Notes: generated from the letters alone by a model not told the origin. A stretch of DNA of 64,000 bases from Pseudomonas sp. PSKL.D1 (GCF_028898945.1 NZ_CP118607.1:2528001-2592000), one strand, 5' to 3'; counted from the stretch's first letter, positions 1-8,806 are shown. A program made the numbers and translations.

Positions 1-457
1 TGCCGAAGGCCAAGTCCAGTTCGCCATCGAGCAACTGGGCCAGCATGGTCTCGCGGCTGGCCTGACTGATGGCCAGGTCCACGCCGGGTGCGGCCCGTCG
101 CACATAGCGCATCAGGGGCGGCAGGATGATGCGCGAGGCATAGTCGGACAACGACAGGCGAAAGCGCCGCTGCGCCTGGGCAGGCTCGAACTGCGGGGTG
201 GCGAGCAGGCCGTTGAGGCTGCCCAAGGCATCCTGCAAGGGTTTGGCCAGGGCCTGGGCGCGGGCGGTGAGCACCATCTGGCCGCGTTGGCGAACCAGCA
301 AGGGGTCGTTGAAGTGGGCGCGCAGTTGCGCCAGCGCATGGCTGACCGCCGGCTGGCTGCGGTGCAGGCGCAGGGCGGCGCGGGTGACGTGCCGTTCGCT
401 GAGCAGCGCATGCAGGGCCAACAGCAGGTTGAGGTCGATCTTGCGCAGTTCATCCAT
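1..457 (-). CDS. LysR-family transcriptional regulator (3' end cut off by window edge)
   Basis: The minus strand reads MDELRKIDLNLLLALHAL and then a winged helix-turn-helix with the LysR signature residues (RAALRLHRSQPAVSHALAQL). About 152 residues are present. The DNA-binding domain and the start of the substrate-binding domain (FRLSLSDYASRIILPPLM) are visible and the rest lies outside the window. The start is the ATG whose complement is 455-457. A second, overlapping ATG in another frame at 453 gives a protein unlike any family and is rejected. The protein should be a cytoplasmic DNA-binding regulator. The effector and target are unknown because its usual divergent partner would lie upstream, and here the upstream neighbour is mobA on the same strand. 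Confidence 0.9.
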   Translation of the reverse strand, partial: MDELRKIDLNLLLALHALLSERHVTRAALRLHRSQPAVSHALAQLRAHFNDPLLVRQRGQMVLTARAQALAKPLQDALGSLNGLLATPQFEPAQAQRRFRLSLSDYASRIILPPLMRYVRRAAPGVDLAISQASRETMLAQLLDGELDLAFG

Positions 458-493
458 GGGGCGAATGTGACCGGGTGGGATTGAAGGGTTGCA

Positions 494-1066
494 TCAGGCT
501 AGCAAATCCGGGCTGTTGAAGTTGCTCAGCCGCGGATCAGCCTTGCCACAGTCCAGTGCTTGCATCGCCCCGCGCAACAGGGCTTTTTGCAGGCTGCGTT
601 CGCCTTCGGCCCATGCCTGTTGCAGTACGGGCAACACCGAGCGCGGCAGTACGCAGAACATTGGTTGCCAATACCCGCCCTGACGCACCATGGCCGTACT
701 GTCGCTGGCCACGGCAAGGCTCAAGAGGCCCTCGATCAAGGTTTTATCCACCAAGGGCGCATCGCACGCCAGCACCACCACCCACTCGTGCTGCGCCACC
801 GCCAGGCCCGCGATCACGCCGGCCAGTGGCCCGGGGAAGTCCGCCTCGGCGTCTGCCACCAACTGGTCGGCAAAGGGCCGGTACTGCTCGGCGTTGCGGT
901 TGCATGACACCACCACATCGTCGCTCAGTGGCCGCACCACTCGGTGCACATGCGCCACCAAGGGCTCGCCGCGCCATGGCACCAGCCCTTTGTCGCGCCC
1001 GCCCATGCGCAGGCCGCGGCCACCGGCCAGAATGAGGATGGAGCAGGGGGGCAAGGCAGGGTGCAT
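494..1066 (-). CDS. mobA: Molybdenum cofactor guanylyltransferase MobA
   Basis: 190 residues, the usual MobA length. The N-terminal nucleotide-binding motif is ILILAGGRGLRMGGRDKGL, which fits the MobA consensus LAGGxxxRMGxxDK, and LACDAPL near residue 100 is the metal and nucleotide-binding loop. MobA joins GMP from GTP to molybdopterin to make the MGD cofactor of DMSO-reductase-type enzymes such as nitrate reductase and formate dehydrogenase, in the cytoplasm. The ATG at 1066 is chosen because homologues start just before PPCSILILAGG. The open frame extends further upstream to 1156, but that extension runs into the efflux permease gene and is not MobA-like. A strong hairpin (1073-1101) lies directly before the ATG, so no normal ribosome-binding site is seen. 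Confidence 0.95.
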   Translation of the reverse strand: MHPALPPCSILILAGGRGLRMGGRDKGLVPWRGEPLVAHVHRVVRPLSDDVVVSCNRNAEQYRPFADQLVADAEADFPGPLAGVIAGLAVAQHEWVVVLACDAPLVDKTLIEGLLSLAVASDSTAMVRQGGYWQPMFCVLPRSVLPVLQQAWAEGERSLQKALLRGAMQALDCGKADPRLSNFNSPDLLA

Positions 1067-1067
1067 G

Positions 1068-1101
1068 AAAAAGGGTTCCGGGCAGTCAATGCCCGGAACC
1101 C
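1068..1101 (-). terminator. Rho-independent terminator of the efflux operon, abutting mobA
   Basis: A perfect inverted repeat (gggttccgggca / tgcccggaaccc, 1073-1101, short loop) is followed on the minus strand by TTTTT at 1072-1068. It lies 26 bases past the stop of the permease gene and ends two bases before the mobA ATG. It should end efflux transcripts and insulate mobA. Confidence 0.85.
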
Positions 1102-1127
1102 TCTCATTCAGCGCGGCGGTTGTCCAG

Positions 1128-4100
1128 TCAGGCTTGCTCGCCGGCGGGTTGTTCAACCGGGGGCCGTTTGCTCAGGCGCATCACCACCACGAAGAACACC
1201 GGCACGAACACCACGGCCAGGGTGGCGCTGAGCATCCCGCCGATCACCCCGGTGCCGATCGCCTGCTGGCTGGCCGAACTGGCGCCGGTGGCGATGGCCA
1301 GGGGCACCACACCCAGAATGAAGGCCAGCGAGGTCATCACGATGGGGCGCAGACGCAAGCGGGCGGCCTGCACGGCGGCCTCGACGGCATCGACGCCCTG
1401 GTCCACCAGGCTTTTGGCGAACTCGATGATCAGGATGGCGTTTTTCGCCGACAGGCCGATCAGGGTGATCAGGCCGACCTTGAAGAACACATCGTTGGGC
1501 ATGCCGCGCAGGGTTACCGCCAGCACCGCACCCAACACGCCGAGTGGCACCACCAGCAACACGGCGGTGGGGATCGACCAGCTTTCGTACAGCGCCGCCA
1601 GGCACAGGAACACCACCAGCAGCGACAGCGCCATCAGCAGCGGTGCCTGGCTGCCCGACAAGCGCTCCTGCAACGACAGCCCAGTCCATTCAAGGCCTGC
1701 ACCCGCGGGCAACTGGGCCACCAGCCGTTCGACTTCGGCCATGGCCTCGCCCGAGCTGTAGCCGGCCGCCGGCTCGCCGGAGATCGACACGGCCGGGTAG
1801 CCGTTGTACCGGGTGAGCTGTACCGGGCCGCTGACCCATTTGGCCTGCACGAATGCCCCCAATGGCACCATCTTGCCGCTGCTGTTGCGCACGTGGATTT
1901 TCAGCAGGTCTTCCACCTGGCTGCGCTGGTCACCCTCGGCCTGCACCACCACCCGCTGCATGCGCCCCTGGTTGGGGAAGTCGTTCACGTAGTTGGAGCC
2001 CACCGCGGTGTTCAGCACTTCACCAATATCGGCAAACGACACGCCCAGCGCATTGGCCTGGCGCCGGTCGACTTCCAGTTGCACCTGTGGGCTTTCCGCC
2101 AGCGAGGCTTCACGCACGTTGGCCAGCACCTTGCTCTTGCCGGCGTTGGCCAACAGTTCGTCGCGGGCGGCCATCAGCGCGGCATGGCCCAGGCCGCCCC
2201 GGTCCTGCAAACGGAACTCGAAACCGGTGGATTCGCCCAAGCCGTCGATGGGCGGCGGCAGCACGGAGAAGGCCACGGCATCCCTGATCTGGCTGAAGGC
2301 CTGGGTCGCACGGTCGGCGATGGACTGTGCGCTGTCCTCCCCCCCACGCTCGGACCAGTCCTTGAGCGTGGTGAACGTCAAGGCAGCGTTCTGGCCGCTG
2401 CCCGAGAAGCTGAAGCCCAGAATCACGGTGGTGTTGCCAACCCCGGGTTCCCCGGCGTTGTGCGCCTCGATCTGCGCCGCCACGTGCTCGGTGCGCATGC
2501 GGCTGGCACCCGGTGGCAGTTGCACGTCGGTGATGGTGTAACCCTGGTCTTCGGTGGGCAGGAAGGCGGTGGGCAATTGGCTGAAGCCATAACCCAGCAC
2601 GCCCAGCAGCACCGCGTACACCAGCAGGTAGCGGCCACTGCGCCTGAGCGCCTGCATCACCCAGCGCTGGTAGCCGTTGCTCACCGCTTCGAAGCCGCGG
2701 TTGAAACCGCCGAAAAAGCCTTTGCGGGCGTGCTGCTCGCCTTTGGCCACCGGTTTGAGCAGCGTGGCGCACAGGGCCGGGGTCAGGCTCAGGGCCAAAA
2801 ACGCCGAGAACAGGATCGACACCGCCATGGACACCGAAAACTGCTGGTAGATCACGCCCACCGAGCCTTTCATGAAGGCCATCGGCAAGAACACCGCCAC
2901 CAGCACCAGGGTGATGCCGATGATGGCGCCGCTGATCTGGCCCATGGCCTTGCGTGTAGCCTCTTTAGGCGGCAAGCCTTCCTCGGCCATGATCCGCTCG
3001 ACGTTCTCCACCACCACGATGGCATCGTCCACCAGGATGCCAATGGCCAGCACCATGCCGAACAGCGTCAGCACGTTGACCGAAAAGCCCATGGCCAGCA
3101 TCACGGCGAAAGTGCCTGCCAGCGCCACGGGCACCACCAGGGTCGGGATCAGTGTGTAGCGCAGGTTCTGCAGGAACAGGAACATCACCGCAAACACCAG
3201 CAGCATGGCTTCGAACAGGGTGTTGATGACCTGCTGGATCGACACCTTGACGAAGGGCGAGGTGTCGTAAGGGATGTCCCACTTCACGCCCTCGGGGAAG
3301 TAGGGCGCCAGTTGCTCCATTTTCTCGCGCACCAGAGTGGCGGTTTGCATGGCATTGGCGCCCGGCGCCAGCTGCACGGCAAAGGCCGTGGCCGGTTTGC
3401 CGTTCAGGCGTGTGCCGTATTGGTATTCCTGGGCGCCGACTTCCACCCGCGCGACATCACCGATGGTCACGCTGGACCCGTCCGGGTTGGCCCGCAGCAC
3501 GATGGCGGCGAATTCTTCGGGCGTGCTCAACTGGCCCTTGACCAACACGTTGGCGGTGATTTCCTGGGTGCCGCGTGCGGGCAGGTCGCCGATGCTGCCG
3601 GGGGCAACCTGGGCGTTCTGCGCGGCGATGGCGTTGGCCACGTCGTTGGGCGTGAGGTTGAAGCCAATCAGCTTGCGTGGGTCGATCCAGATGCGCATGG
3701 CGCGTTCGGAGCCATACAGCTGCGCCTTGCCCACACCCTTGAGGCGGCGGATTTCGTTCATCACGTTGCGCGCCAGAATGTCGGACAACGCGGTTTCATC
3801 CAGGCTGCCGTCTTCGGAGGTGAGGGTGCCGAGCAGCAGGAAGCCCGTGGACACCTTTTCCACCTGCAAGCCCTGCTGGGTCACCGGGCGCGGCAAGCGT
3901 GACTCCACCACCTTGAGGCGGTTTTGCACATCCACCTGGGCCAGGTCCGGGTGCGTGCCCGGCTCGAAGGTGGCGGTAATGGTGGCGCTGCCCAGGCTGC
4001 TTTGCGATTCGAAGTACAGCAGATTGTCGGCGCCGTTGAGCTCCTGCTCGATCAGGCTCACCACGCTTTCGTCCATGGTCGCGGCCGAGGCGCCGGGGTA

Positions 4101-4244
4101 CACGGCGTAGATTTCCACCTGCGGTGGCGCCACGTTGGGGTACTGCGCAACCGGTAGCTGCGGGATGGCCAGCGCACCGGCCAGCAGGATGAACAGCGCG
4201 ACCACCCAGGCGAAAATCGGGCGGTCGATGAAGAACTGCGGCAT
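1128..4244 (-). CDS. RND multidrug efflux permease (HAE1 family, MexD-like)
   Basis: 1038 residues, full length for the HAE1 family of proton-driven tripartite drug pumps. It starts MPQFFIDRPIFAWVVALFI, the family N-terminal helix. VAQYPNVAPPQ, LLYFES, FEPGTHPDLAQVDVQNRLK and QGLQVE are closer to my memory of MexD than to MexB or MexF. The TM4 proton-relay motif is present as GILVDDAIVVVENVERIM, with the paired aspartates. It should sit in the inner membrane and take substrates from the periplasm. It lies 11 bases after the membrane-fusion gene in one operon. No outer-membrane factor gene is in the window, so an OprM or TtgC-type channel encoded elsewhere is presumably used. The substrate cannot be told from sequence. 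Confidence 0.95.
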   Translation of the reverse strand: MPQFFIDRPIFAWVVALFILLAGALAIPQLPVAQYPNVAPPQVEIYAVYPGASAATMDESVVSLIEQELNGADNLLYFESQSSLGSATITATFEPGTHPDLAQVDVQNRLKVVESRLPRPVTQQGLQVEKVSTGFLLLGTLTSEDGSLDETALSDILARNVMNEIRRLKGVGKAQLYGSERAMRIWIDPRKLIGFNLTPNDVANAIAAQNAQVAPGSIGDLPARGTQEITANVLVKGQLSTPEEFAAIVLRANPDGSSVTIGDVARVEVGAQEYQYGTRLNGKPATAFAVQLAPGANAMQTATLVREKMEQLAPYFPEGVKWDIPYDTSPFVKVSIQQVINTLFEAMLLVFAVMFLFLQNLRYTLIPTLVVPVALAGTFAVMLAMGFSVNVLTLFGMVLAIGILVDDAIVVVENVERIMAEEGLPPKEATRKAMGQISGAIIGITLVLVAVFLPMAFMKGSVGVIYQQFSVSMAVSILFSAFLALSLTPALCATLLKPVAKGEQHARKGFFGGFNRGFEAVSNGYQRWVMQALRRSGRYLLVYAVLLGVLGYGFSQLPTAFLPTEDQGYTITDVQLPPGASRMRTEHVAAQIEAHNAGEPGVGNTTVILGFSFSGSGQNAALTFTTLKDWSERGGEDSAQSIADRATQAFSQIRDAVAFSVLPPPIDGLGESTGFEFRLQDRGGLGHAALMAARDELLANAGKSKVLANVREASLAESPQVQLEVDRRQANALGVSFADIGEVLNTAVGSNYVNDFPNQGRMQRVVVQAEGDQRSQVEDLLKIHVRNSSGKMVPLGAFVQAKWVSGPVQLTRYNGYPAVSISGEPAAGYSSGEAMAEVERLVAQLPAGAGLEWTGLSLQERLSGSQAPLLMALSLLVVFLCLAALYESWSIPTAVLLVVPLGVLGAVLAVTLRGMPNDVFFKVGLITLIGLSAKNAILIIEFAKSLVDQGVDAVEAAVQAARLRLRPIVMTSLAFILGVVPLAIATGASSASQQAIGTGVIGGMLSATLAVVFVPVFFVVVMRLSKRPPVEQPAGEQA

Positions 4245-4255
4245 GGGTCAGGCCC

Positions 4256-5425
4256 TCACTGGCCGTTGTGCTGGGCGATGGGCGCGTTGCCCGTGGAGGC
4301 GTCGACCTGAACTTGGTCACCGGCCTTGACGTGCTGCAGGCCTTCGACCACCACGCGCTCGCCGGGTGCCAGGCCCTCGCTGACGACCCAGCGGTCGCCC
4401 AGCGCGTTGCCCAGGGTGACCGGGCGTTCGCTGATTTGGGCCTGGGCATCGACCACCAACACTTTGGGCACGCCAGCGCTGTCACGCAGAATTGCCCGTT
4501 GCGGCACGCTCAGGCCCTTGGGCTGCACCGCTTGCTGCAGGCGCACGCGCACGTAGCTGCCGGGCAGCAGGTCGAGGTCAGGGTTGGGGAATTCGCTGCG
4601 CAGGGTGATCTGATTGGTGCTGGGGTCGACGCTGATGTCCGAGAACAGCAGCTTGCCAGGCAGCGGGTAGGCGCTGCCGTCGTCCTGGATCAGCGTGGCG
4701 CGGGCCTCGCTGGCACCGGCCTGTTGCAATTCACCGGCCCGCAGCGCGCGGCGCAGGGCGTTCAGCTCGCGGGTGGACTGGGTGATGTCGGCGTGGATCG
4801 GGTCCAGTTGCTGGATGGTGGCCAGCGGCGTGGTTTCGTTTTGCCCCACCAGTGCGCCCTCGGTCACCAGTGCGCGGCCGATGCGCCCGGCAATGGGGGC
4901 GGTGACGGTGGCGTAGCCGAGGTTCAGGCGGGCCCGTTCCAGGGCCGCCTTGGCTTCGGCCACGGCGGCGTCCGCTTGCAGGAAAGCAGCCCGGGCGTTG
5001 TCGTATTCCTGGCGGCTGACGGCCTTGTCGTCCACCAACTGGCGGTAGCGCTGCTCCTGCAGGCGCGCCTGGTACAGGTTGGCCTGGGCCTTGGCCAGCG
5101 TGGCGCGGGCGCTGTCGTGGTCGGCCTTGAACGGGGCCGGGTCGATCAGGAACAGCACATCGCCCTGCTTGACGTCGCTGCCTTCGCGGTAGACCCGCTT
5201 GAGCACCACACCGGCCACCCGGGCGCGCACTTCGGCGGTGCGCGGGGCGAGGATGCGGCCGCTGAGCTCGGTGCTGATGGCCAGGGGTTGCAGTTGCAGG
5301 GTTTCGACGCGTACCTGGGGCACAGGTGGTTTGGCGGCCTGTTCGGTGGCGTCGTTGCAACCGGCCAGTGCCAGCAGCGCCAAGAGCGCAACGGGGCGCA
5401 GGCGAAGGGGGGGAATGATAGGCAT
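4256..5425 (-). CDS. RND efflux periplasmic adaptor (membrane fusion lipoprotein, MexC-like)
   Basis: 389 residues. A lipoprotein signal ends in LLALLALAGCN, so Cys23 should be lipidated and anchor the protein to the inner membrane. The body has the adaptor order: barrel-sandwich half (RVAGVVLKRVYREGSDVKQG, then LFLIDPAPF), a coiled-coil hairpin (residues about 100-170), the second half (LNLGYATVTAPIAGRIGRAL) and a beta-barrel domain (ATIQQLDPIHADITQ). TAPIAGRIGRALVTEGALVG is nearly identical to what I recall of MexC. It should link the permease at 1128-4244 to an outer-membrane channel. It is the first gene of the efflux operon, transcribed away from the two-component genes at 5618-7639, which are the obvious candidate regulators. 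Confidence 0.94.
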   Translation of the reverse strand: MPIIPPLRLRPVALLALLALAGCNDATEQAAKPPVPQVRVETLQLQPLAISTELSGRILAPRTAEVRARVAGVVLKRVYREGSDVKQGDVLFLIDPAPFKADHDSARATLAKAQANLYQARLQEQRYRQLVDDKAVSRQEYDNARAAFLQADAAVAEAKAALERARLNLGYATVTAPIAGRIGRALVTEGALVGQNETTPLATIQQLDPIHADITQSTRELNALRRALRAGELQQAGASEARATLIQDDGSAYPLPGKLLFSDISVDPSTNQITLRSEFPNPDLDLLPGSYVRVRLQQAVQPKGLSVPQRAILRDSAGVPKVLVVDAQAQISERPVTLGNALGDRWVVSEGLAPGERVVVEGLQHVKAGDQVQVDASTGNAPIAQHNGQ

Positions 5426-5563
5426 ACGGATCTTCCGATGATGACCGGGTGCATGCTACGGCAGGAACGACAGTGATGGCTGTTAGCAGCTGTAGGATGT
5501 GTGTGAAAAAGTGTGAAGATTAGCCCTGCGTCGGCCTGGGGATCTATATTGTGCCTGTCTGTG

Positions 5564-5599
5564 CCGGCCTCTTCGCGGGTTTACCCGCGAAGAGGCCGG
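5564..5599. repeat. REP palindrome, 17-base perfect arms
   Basis: ccggcctcttcgcgggt (5564-5580), two bases, then its exact reverse complement (5583-5599). This is the P. putida-type REP sequence. Unusually it lies only 18 bases before the response-regulator start rather than at an operon end, so it would be in the mRNA leader or overlap the promoter. Confidence 0.85.
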
Positions 5600-5617
5600 T
5601 GAAGTTTTCACTCGCCC

Positions 5618-6334
5618 ATGTTGCAACCCTCTATGCCAAACATCCTCCTGGTAGAAGACGACAGCGCCTTGTCCGAACTCATCGCCAGCTACCTGCAACG
5701 TAACGAATTCCATGTCCGGGTGATCGCCCGGGGCGACCATGTGCTGGAGGCCTTCCACCAGGACAAGCCCGACCTGGTCATCCTCGACCTGATGCTGCCC
5801 GGCATCGACGGCCTGCAGGTGTGCCGGCTGCTGCGCCAGGCCTCGCTGAGCCTGCCAATCCTGATGCTCACTGCCCGCGATGACAGCCACGACCACGTGC
5901 TGGGCCTGGAAATGGGCGCCGACGACTACGTGACCAAACCCTGCGAGCCACGGGTGCTGCTGGCCCGGGTGCGCACCTTGCTGCGGCGCAGCAGCGTCAA
6001 TGAACCGCGGCTGGACAGCGACCAGATTCTGATCGGTGGCCTGCGCATCGACCTGGCCGAGCGCCTGGTCAGCTGGCGGGGCGAAGAGGTGGAACTGTCC
6101 AGCGGCGAATACAACCTGCTGGTGGTGCTGGCGCGCAACGCGGGCGAAGTGCTCAGCCGCGACCGCATCCTGCAGCAGTTGCGCGGCATCGAGTTCAACG
6201 GCACTGACCGTTCGGTGGACGTGGCCATTTCCAAGCTGCGCCGCAAGTTCGACGACAGCGCCGGTGAAGCCCGCAAGATCAAGACCGTGTGGGGCAAGGG
6301 CTACCTGTTCAGCCGCGTCGAGTGGGAGTGCTGA
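5618..6334 (+). CDS. OmpR-family response regulator
   Basis: 238 residues. The N-terminal receiver domain has the acidic pair (LVEDD), the phospho-acceptor Asp in VILDLMLPG (residue 57 from this start) and the conserved Lys in YVTKPCEP. The C-terminal winged helix (ELSSGEYNLLVVLARNAGEVLSRDRILQQL, shown here only as the landmarks SGEYNLLVVL and VLSRDRIL) binds DNA. The second ATG, at 5633 (MPNILLVEDD), fits homologues equally well. Neither start has a clear Shine-Dalgarno sequence, although ggtgaag lies before the first. The sensor kinase follows after six bases. The divergent efflux operon is the likely target, by position only. Confidence 0.93.
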   Translation: MLQPSMPNILLVEDDSALSELIASYLQRNEFHVRVIARGDHVLEAFHQDKPDLVILDLMLPGIDGLQVCRLLRQASLSLPILMLTARDDSHDHVLGLEMGADDYVTKPCEPRVLLARVRTLLRRSSVNEPRLDSDQILIGGLRIDLAERLVSWRGEEVELSSGEYNLLVVLARNAGEVLSRDRILQQLRGIEFNGTDRSVDVAISKLRRKFDDSAGEARKIKTVWGKGYLFSRVEWEC

Positions 6335-6340
6335 AGCCCC

Positions 6341-7639
6341 ATGCTGAAGATCCTGGTGCGCCTGTACCTGGTGATCATCGTTGCCTATGCCGGTGCGTTG
6401 CTGTTGATCCCCGACACCATCGTCGGCCTGTTCCATGACCGCTTCATGGCCTACAACCTGGACCAGGCCAAGGGTGTGCAAACCCTGATCGTGCGCCAGT
6501 TCAGGCAAACCCCGCGCGAGCAGTGGCCGGCGGTGCAGCAGGACCTGGCCAAGGCGTTCGCGCCGCTCGAACTCACCTTGCAGCGCATCGACCAGGCTGG
6601 CTTGAGTACGGCCGAGCGCGCCCGCCTGGAGCACGGTTTGTTCGCGGTGCGGATTGCCGAGTGGGGCTACTACGAAACAGTGCTGGCGCCGCTGGACGAT
6701 CAATGGTTGGTCAGCCTGCACGCACCGCCGGACCCGTTCGACATCAACGTGCTGTCGTGGGGCGTGACGGTGCTGATCGGCGCCGCCATGCTCGGCTGCC
6801 TGCTGCTGTGGGTGTGGCCGCACTGGCGCGACCTGGAGCGCCTGAAGGAAACCGCCCGGCGCCTGGGCCAAGGCCAGATGGCCGAGCGCACGCACATTTC
6901 GCCGCATTCTAACATCGGCGAGCTGGCGGGGGTGTTCGACACCATGGCCAGCGACCTGGAGCGCCACGTCAACCAGCAGCGCGAACTGCTCAATGCGGTG
7001 TCCCACGAGCTGCGCACGCCGCTCACCCGCCTGGACTTCGGCCTGGTGCTGCTGTTTGACGAGGTGCCGCCCACCAGCCGCAAACGCCTGCTGGAACTGG
7101 TCGGCCATGTGCGCGAACTGGACGAACTGGTGCTCGAGTTGCTGTCCTACAGCCGGTTGTACAATGCTGACCAGGCGCGTGAGCGGGTGGAAGTGTCGTT
7201 GCTGGAGCTGGTCGACAGCGTGCTGGGTGGCTTCGCCGAAGAACTCGACAGCCGCGGCATCCAGTGGGAGGTACGCGCCGAAGAAGGCCTGCCGCGCTTT
7301 GTACTCGACCCGCGGCTGACTGCCCGGGCGGTGCAGAACCTGGTGCGCAACGCCATGCGCTATTGCGACCAGAGCCTGCTGCTGCGTTTGCGTCTGGAAG
7401 CGGACGGCGCGTGCCTGCTGACCGTCGAGGATGACGGCATCGGCATTCCGGCCGAAGAGCGGGAGCGGATCTTCCAGCCGTTCTACCGCCTGGACCGCAG
7501 CCGCGACCGCAGCACCGGCGGCTTTGGACTGGGCCTGGCGATCAGCCGGCGGGCGATCGAGGGGCAGGGCGGCACCCTGACGGTGGCGCAGTCGGCCTTG
7601 GGCGGCGCGCAGTTCAGGATTCGCTTGCCAGCCGGCTAG
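6341..7639 (+). CDS. Sensor histidine kinase (RstB-like architecture)
   Basis: 432 residues. A transmembrane helix at the N terminus (LVIIVAYAGALLLIP) and a second near residue 140-165 (VTVLIGAAMLGCLLLWVWP) frame a periplasmic sensor of about 110 residues. A HAMP linker follows, then a HisKA helix with His222 in AVSHELRTPLTRL. The ATPase domain has N (NLVRNAMRYC), G1 (DDGIGIP) and G2 (GFGLGLAIS) boxes. All catalytic motifs look intact. It should phosphorylate the regulator encoded immediately upstream. The inducing signal is unknown. Its last 26 bases overlap the 3' end of the diguanylate cyclase gene on the other strand. Confidence 0.93.
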   Translation: MLKILVRLYLVIIVAYAGALLLIPDTIVGLFHDRFMAYNLDQAKGVQTLIVRQFRQTPREQWPAVQQDLAKAFAPLELTLQRIDQAGLSTAERARLEHGLFAVRIAEWGYYETVLAPLDDQWLVSLHAPPDPFDINVLSWGVTVLIGAAMLGCLLLWVWPHWRDLERLKETARRLGQGQMAERTHISPHSNIGELAGVFDTMASDLERHVNQQRELLNAVSHELRTPLTRLDFGLVLLFDEVPPTSRKRLLELVGHVRELDELVLELLSYSRLYNADQARERVEVSLLELVDSVLGGFAEELDSRGIQWEVRAEEGLPRFVLDPRLTARAVQNLVRNAMRYCDQSLLLRLRLEADGACLLTVEDDGIGIPAEERERIFQPFYRLDRSRDRSTGGFGLGLAISRRAIEGQGGTLTVAQSALGGAQFRIRLPAG

Positions 7640-8705
7640 ACCACAGCACGTAGCGGTCCTTGCCGGTGTGCTTGGCCTCGTACAGGGCCTGGTCGGCCTT
7701 GATCAGGGCCATGGTCAGGGTGTCGTCGTCGTTGATATGGGCCAGGCCGATACTGATGGTCACCGGGTGCTCGCCCGTGTCTTCGCGCACGCGCTGGCAC
7801 AGGTCGCTGACCTGCTGCTCGGCCGCGGGCTGGTCCAGGCCCTGAAAGATCACGGCGAACTCCTCGCCGCCCAGCCTGGCGAACTCCTGGCCGGCCATCG
7901 CTGCGCGGATGTGCACGGCTACACGCTTGAGCACTTCGTCACCAACGTCATGGCCAAAGCGGTCGTTGACCTTCTTGAAGTTGTCGATGTCGATCATCGC
8001 CAGGTATTGCCCGGGTGCGGCGGCCTTGAGTTGCCGCTCGGCCTTGAGCATGAACGAGCGGCGGTTGGGGATGTCGGTCAGCACGTCCACGTAGGCTTGT
8101 TCCAGCAGCATCTTGGACATGTAGTAGTTGTGCAGTTTGGTCTGGCGCAGGCGCAGGTAGCTGTAGATCACCAGGCCGCTGAGGAAGATTGCGTAGCTCA
8201 GCACCATGGCGGCTTCCAGGTCGTCCAGGTCGATATTGGTGTCGTAGAAAGGGTTGAGCATGGCCCAGGTGATGGCCATTGCGCAGAAGAACGACCAGCG
8301 CCGCACCGGCAGCACCGACACGCTGTACAGCACCGTGGAGGTGCCCAGCGCCAGCCATACCGGGCGCAGGGCAATGGGGATGCCTTCGATGACCAGGCGC
8401 ATGCCCAAGGTGATGACGGTGATGAACAGCAGGTTGAGCACATCGAAATGGTGGCTGTGCCGGGTGAAGCCCAACACCACGGTCAGGCTGCCCATCAAGG
8501 CCAGGAACAGGCCGGAAAGCCAGGTGAAGCCTTGGCCGCCGATGTAGCTGACGATCAGGTCGAAGACCAGCCACACCACAATGCTGACGCAGAAAATCAG
8601 CTGGCAAAAGCGGCGCGAGACGTCGAATTCGTGCTGGCGGAACTCGGCGCGCAGGGCGGCGGGGGCGACCTGTTGGCGGACGTGGTCTTCGATGGTTTTG
8701 AACAT
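7614..8705 (-). CDS. Membrane diguanylate cyclase (GGEEF)
   Basis: 363 residues. About six transmembrane helices (residues 30-190, for example LIFCVSIVVWLVFDLIVSYI) form an N-terminal sensor region. A C-terminal GGDEF domain follows, with ARLGGEEFAVIF near residue 276, the active variant of the signature. The inhibitory RxxD site expected just upstream is missing: residues -7 and -4 from the motif arginine are Met and Gln. The enzyme should make c-di-GMP without product inhibition at that site. It starts at 8705, where cgcaggagccctcg provides an AGGAG site; in-frame codons upstream lie in a REP and are rejected. It is the last gene of the wecB-nfrBA block, and the block contains a c-di-GMP receptor domain in NfrB. 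Confidence 0.92.
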   Translation of the reverse strand: MFKTIEDHVRQQVAPAALRAEFRQHEFDVSRRFCQLIFCVSIVVWLVFDLIVSYIGGQGFTWLSGLFLALMGSLTVVLGFTRHSHHFDVLNLLFITVITLGMRLVIEGIPIALRPVWLALGTSTVLYSVSVLPVRRWSFFCAMAITWAMLNPFYDTNIDLDDLEAAMVLSYAIFLSGLVIYSYLRLRQTKLHNYYMSKMLLEQAYVDVLTDIPNRRSFMLKAERQLKAAAPGQYLAMIDIDNFKKVNDRFGHDVGDEVLKRVAVHIRAAMAGQEFARLGGEEFAVIFQGLDQPAAEQQVSDLCQRVREDTGEHPVTISIGLAHINDDDTLTMALIKADQALYEAKHTGKDRYVLWSSRLASES

Positions 8706-8730
8706 CGAGGGCTCCTGCGATAAAGGCTTG

Positions 8731-8804
8731 GCCTGTGCTGGCCTCATCGCGGATGAATCCGCTCCTACAAGAGCGGATTCATCCGCGATGAGGCCGGCAC
8801 AGGC
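8731..8804. repeat. REP pair (34-base arms)
   Basis: gcctgtgctggcctcatcgc... (8731-8764) and its complement (8771-8804), with one mismatch and a six-base loop. It fills almost the whole gap between the DUF4434 gene and the cyclase gene. It could end or weaken transcription between them, or protect mRNA 3' ends. Confidence 0.9.
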
Positions 8805-8806
8805 AA

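Noticed and set aside
690..3902. A 1070-codon open frame on the plus strand across the efflux permease gene
   Set aside because: It is antisense to a full-length RND permease, is rich in His, Gln and Gly, and fits no family. It is a side effect of high GC third positions.
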